Shown one piece after another: positions 5,891 to 6,632 of a DNA stretch of 6,632 nucleotides. The notes below the pieces were generated by a model. The model did not search any database and was not told the DNA's origin. It was given only the letters and a program-made list of their open reading frames with translations. Source of the DNA: Candidatus Brocadiia bacterium (lineage in GTDB: Bacteria; Planctomycetota; PUPC01; DSUN01). Each line of letters opens with the position of its first letter. Position 1 is the stretch's first letter. The stretch is taken from assembly GCA_016782825.1 (NCBI GenBank), contig JADHXT010000201.1, forward strand, positions 1-6,632, read 5' to 3'. Both the position numbers and the translations under genes were made by a program.

Positions 5891-5935
5891 ACGCCTCTCC
5901 CGCCGAGCGTCATCCTGAGACGGGCACTACCCGAC

Positions 5936-5939
5936 GGAG
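5936..5939 (+). promoter_or_regulatory. Ribosome binding site of the TIG/Ig-like protein gene
   Basis: GGAG lies 6 nt before the ATG at 5946 and selects that start, which is followed by a hydrophobic signal segment. No convincing separate promoter was seen in the 180-bp gap, so read-through from the operon is likely. Confidence 0.6.
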
Positions 5940-5945
5940 CACCCA

Positions 5946-6632
5946 ATGAGCCGCGTACTCCGATGGCAGATTGGCCTGTGTCTGGTCGCGGTCATCGCGG
6001 CCGCGCGGGCAGAGGAAGGCCCGCATATCGGCTACGTCTACCCCGCCGGCGGCCAGCAGGGCACCGTCGTGGAGGTCGCCATCGGCGGGCAGAATCTCGC
6101 CGGCGTGCGCGAGGCATATGTCACCGGCGACGGCGTCCAGGCCAAGGTGGTCGGCTACCTCCGCAACCTCTCGCAGGGCCAGCTCAACCAGTTGGCCGAG
6201 AAGCTGCGGGAGGCGAGCTCGCTCAGAAGCCAGAGCGCGACCCTGAAGATGGACCCCATGGCCGCGATGCGGATGCGCGGCGGGGCCTCGAAGAAGCCCA
6301 TGACCAAGATGAAGCCGCTCTCCCGGGCCGAGATGAAGGCGCGGCGGGAAAAGGCGGGGAAGCTCGGCCTCCTCGCCGCCAAGGCCGGCGACCAGTTCCA
6401 GACCCTCGCCCGGCAGCTTGGGCTCAAGGACGCGAGCTTGCGGGGCTACTACGTGCTCCGCCAGCGGCTCGCCGATCCCAAGCGGCAGCCGAACCCCCAG
6501 ATCGCCGAGACCGCCACCGTGCGGCTCACGGTGGCCAAGGACGCCAAGCCCGGCATCCGCGAGCTGCGGCTCCGCACCGCCTCGGGGATCTCAAATTCCA
6601 TCTTCATCCAGATCGGCAAGCACCGCGAGTAC
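5946..6632 (+). CDS. Exported TIG/Ig-like N-terminal domain protein, probably a pre-peptidase C-terminal (PPC) type protein, cut by right edge
   Basis: The frame is open through 229 codons to the window end. Residues 1-22 form a signal peptide (RVLRWQIGLCLVAVIAAARA, then EEG). Residues about 28-70 (IGYVYPAGGQQGTVVEVAIG, then GQNLAGVREAYVTGDGVQA) are typical of IPT/TIG-like domains found at the start of large secreted proteins in Planctomycetota-type genomes. Residues about 72-180 are charged and probably helical, with a Met/Lys-rich patch at 101-130 (seven Met). Residues 187-225 (AETATVRLTVAKDAKPGIRE, then LRLRTASGISNSIFIQIG) look like the closing strands of the Ig-like fold. Full-length relatives usually continue with PPC-type beta domains that would lie beyond the edge. 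It follows the DUF1553 and DUF1501 genes, an arrangement I recall as recurrent, and probably belongs to the same exported system. No catalytic residues are visible in this part. Confidence 0.85.
   Translation, partial: MSRVLRWQIGLCLVAVIAAARAEEGPHIGYVYPAGGQQGTVVEVAIGGQNLAGVREAYVTGDGVQAKVVGYLRNLSQGQLNQLAEKLREASSLRSQSATLKMDPMAAMRMRGGASKKPMTKMKPLSRAEMKARREKAGKLGLLAAKAGDQFQTLARQLGLKDASLRGYYVLRQRLADPKRQPNPQIAETATVRLTVAKDAKPGIRELRLRTASGISNSIFIQIGKHREY

Overview
The window looks like chromosomal DNA of a high-GC member of the Planctomycetota/Lentisphaerota (PVC) group or a close relative. The clearest sign is a co-directional trio on the + strand: a DUF1549/DUF1553 protein, a DUF1501 protein with a Tat signal, and a secreted protein opening with an IGYVYPAGGQQG-type domain. 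I know such sets mainly from these phyla. Exported proteins of poorly understood function, GC-rich coding and abundant short hairpin repeats fit the same picture. No tRNA, rRNA, CRISPR array, transposase or phage gene was seen.

Layout. The left part (1-2525) is one long minus-strand gene that runs off the left edge. It encodes an exported protein with an N-terminal class I SAM-methyltransferase-like domain joined to a PQQ/BamB-like beta-propeller. Directly upstream of it on the minus strand (about 2548-2760) is what looks like the C-terminal remnant of another gene, with a frame break at a 5-bp tandem duplication. A good sigma70-type promoter (TTGCCA, 17 bp, TACAAT) at 2764-2792 points right and should drive the + strand cluster: DUF1549/DUF1553 (2859-4424), DUF1501 (4434-5765) and, after a 180-bp gap holding a REP-like inverted repeat, the secreted TIG/Ig-like protein (5946 to the right edge).

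How the genes work together. All four intact or edge-truncated products appear to be exported (Sec-type signals on three, a Tat signal on the DUF1501 protein). DUF1553 and DUF1501 proteins recur together in these phyla. They are presumed to act in the periplasm or at the cell surface, but no biochemical role is established that I can cite. The DUF1553 protein here lacks the CXXCH-type motif usual in its family.

The most unusual content is repeat DNA inside the minus-strand coding region. Two loci carry 7-bp tandem repeats as opposing arms around protein-like sequence, and a third carries three back-to-back hairpins. All are read through in frame, so the protein carries repeat-encoded inserts. 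A separate REP-like element lies in the gap after the DUF1501 gene. No complete new defence or mobile system can be supported; the repeat families are the best candidates for something little described.
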